From JBOIBN01 sp050739575 (GTDB lineage: Bacteria > Pseudomonadota > Gammaproteobacteria > JAKDMP01), in NCBI GenBank assembly GCA_050739575.1, contig JBOIBN010000110.1, positions 1-6,516 on the forward strand: a stretch of DNA of 6,516 bases, written 5' to 3'. This document shows positions 6,146 through 6,516 of this stretch, one piece after another (positions within the stretch are counted from its first letter, which is position 1; each line of letters starts with the position of its first letter). The notes beneath the pieces were generated by a model that was given only the letters and a program-made list of their open reading frames with translations, was not told where the DNA came from and did not search any database. Both the position numbers and the translations under genes were made by a program.

Positions 6146-6516
6146 TTGATTGATGCTCGACGTTATCCCCTGCTGGCCCGGATCGAATCGCCGGCAGATT
6201 TGCGCGCCCTGCCCGAGGAACGCCTGGAGGCGGTCGCGCGCGAACTCCGCGCCTATCTGATCGAGACGGTGAGCGGCATCGGCGGGCATTTCGCCGCCGG
6301 GCTCGGCACGGTGGAGTTGACCGTCGCGCTGCACTATGTTTATGACACGCCCGCCGACCGGCTGGTGTGGGACGTTGGCCACCAGGCCTATCCGCACAAG
6401 GTGCTCACCGGCCGTCGCGACCGGCTGCACACGATCCGCATGTTCGAAGGGCTTGCACCGTTTCCGCGGCGCGAGGAAAGTCCTTACGACACGCTCGGCG
6501 TCGGCCATGCCGGCAC
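6146..6516 (+). CDS. dxs: 1-deoxy-D-xylulose-5-phosphate synthase, N-terminal part
   Basis: First 123 codons; the gene runs off the right edge. DXS condenses pyruvate with glyceraldehyde 3-phosphate, using thiamine diphosphate, in the first step of the MEP isoprenoid pathway in the cytoplasm. Recognisable segments are YPLLARIESPADLRALP (7-23), GGHFAAGLGTVELTVALHYV (46-65, with the conserved His48), WDVGHQAYPHK (75-85, His79) and the ESPYDTLGVGHAG region (111-123). The family usually has GHSSTS where this one begins GHAG. An in-frame TAG at 6134-6136 limits the start: TTG at 6146 is the only ordinary start codon that keeps the usual N-terminus, with a weak AGG 8 nt upstream. The nearby ATG at 6153 is out of frame. 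It is probably transcribed from the promoter just upstream, independently of the hydrolase gene. Confidence 0.92.
   Translation, partial: MIDARRYPLLARIESPADLRALPEERLEAVARELRAYLIETVSGIGGHFAAGLGTVELTVALHYVYDTPADRLVWDVGHQAYPHKVLTGRRDRLHTIRMFEGLAPFPRREESPYDTLGVGHAG

Noticed and set aside
5894..6508. 204-codon minus-strand frame antisense to dxs
   Set aside because: Shadow of the dxs reading frame; no family recognised.

Overview
The window reads as chromosomal DNA of a high-GC proteobacterium, most likely a gammaproteobacterium. I infer this from a sucA-sucB pair of the classical 2-oxoglutarate dehydrogenase type, a dxs start resembling gammaproteobacterial enzymes, and a YihY/BrkB-family membrane protein. 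No genus can be named from the sequence alone.

Layout. The first 2.9 kb are on the minus strand: the first codons of sucB (1-47) and complete sucA (44-2884), joined by a 4-nt ATGA overlap, so they form a translationally coupled operon running leftwards off the window. Reading rightwards from the sucA start is a plus-strand leader with two tiny tandem ORFs (3048-3119 and 3122-3292), each with its own strong Shine-Dalgarno. A minus-strand yihY/brkB reading frame follows (3322-4224). It is complete in length but cut by an in-frame amber codon at 3990-3988. A non-coding stretch comes next, holding a diverged repeat copy (A) and a strong plus-strand intrinsic terminator that has no plus-strand gene in front of it. 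A secreted, probably lipid-anchored alpha/beta hydrolase (4648-5754) follows. Then comes a second non-coding stretch with repeat copy B, a good sigma70-type promoter, and the first 123 codons of dxs (6146-6516, running off the right edge).

Functionally the window joins central metabolism (the TCA-cycle E1/E2 pair), isoprenoid precursor synthesis (DXS), a membrane protein of unknown role and an accessory secreted hydrolase. These genes do not form one pathway. The least explained signal is the pair of non-coding repeats flanking the hydrolase. Positions 4299-4390 and 5808-5899 align without a single gap, with 60 of 92 identical by my hand count and no three-base periodicity in the mismatches. 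Both share a stem-loop at the right end, and copy A runs straight into the orphan terminator. A structured small RNA or dispersed repeat family is a reasonable hypothesis, but it is unproven.
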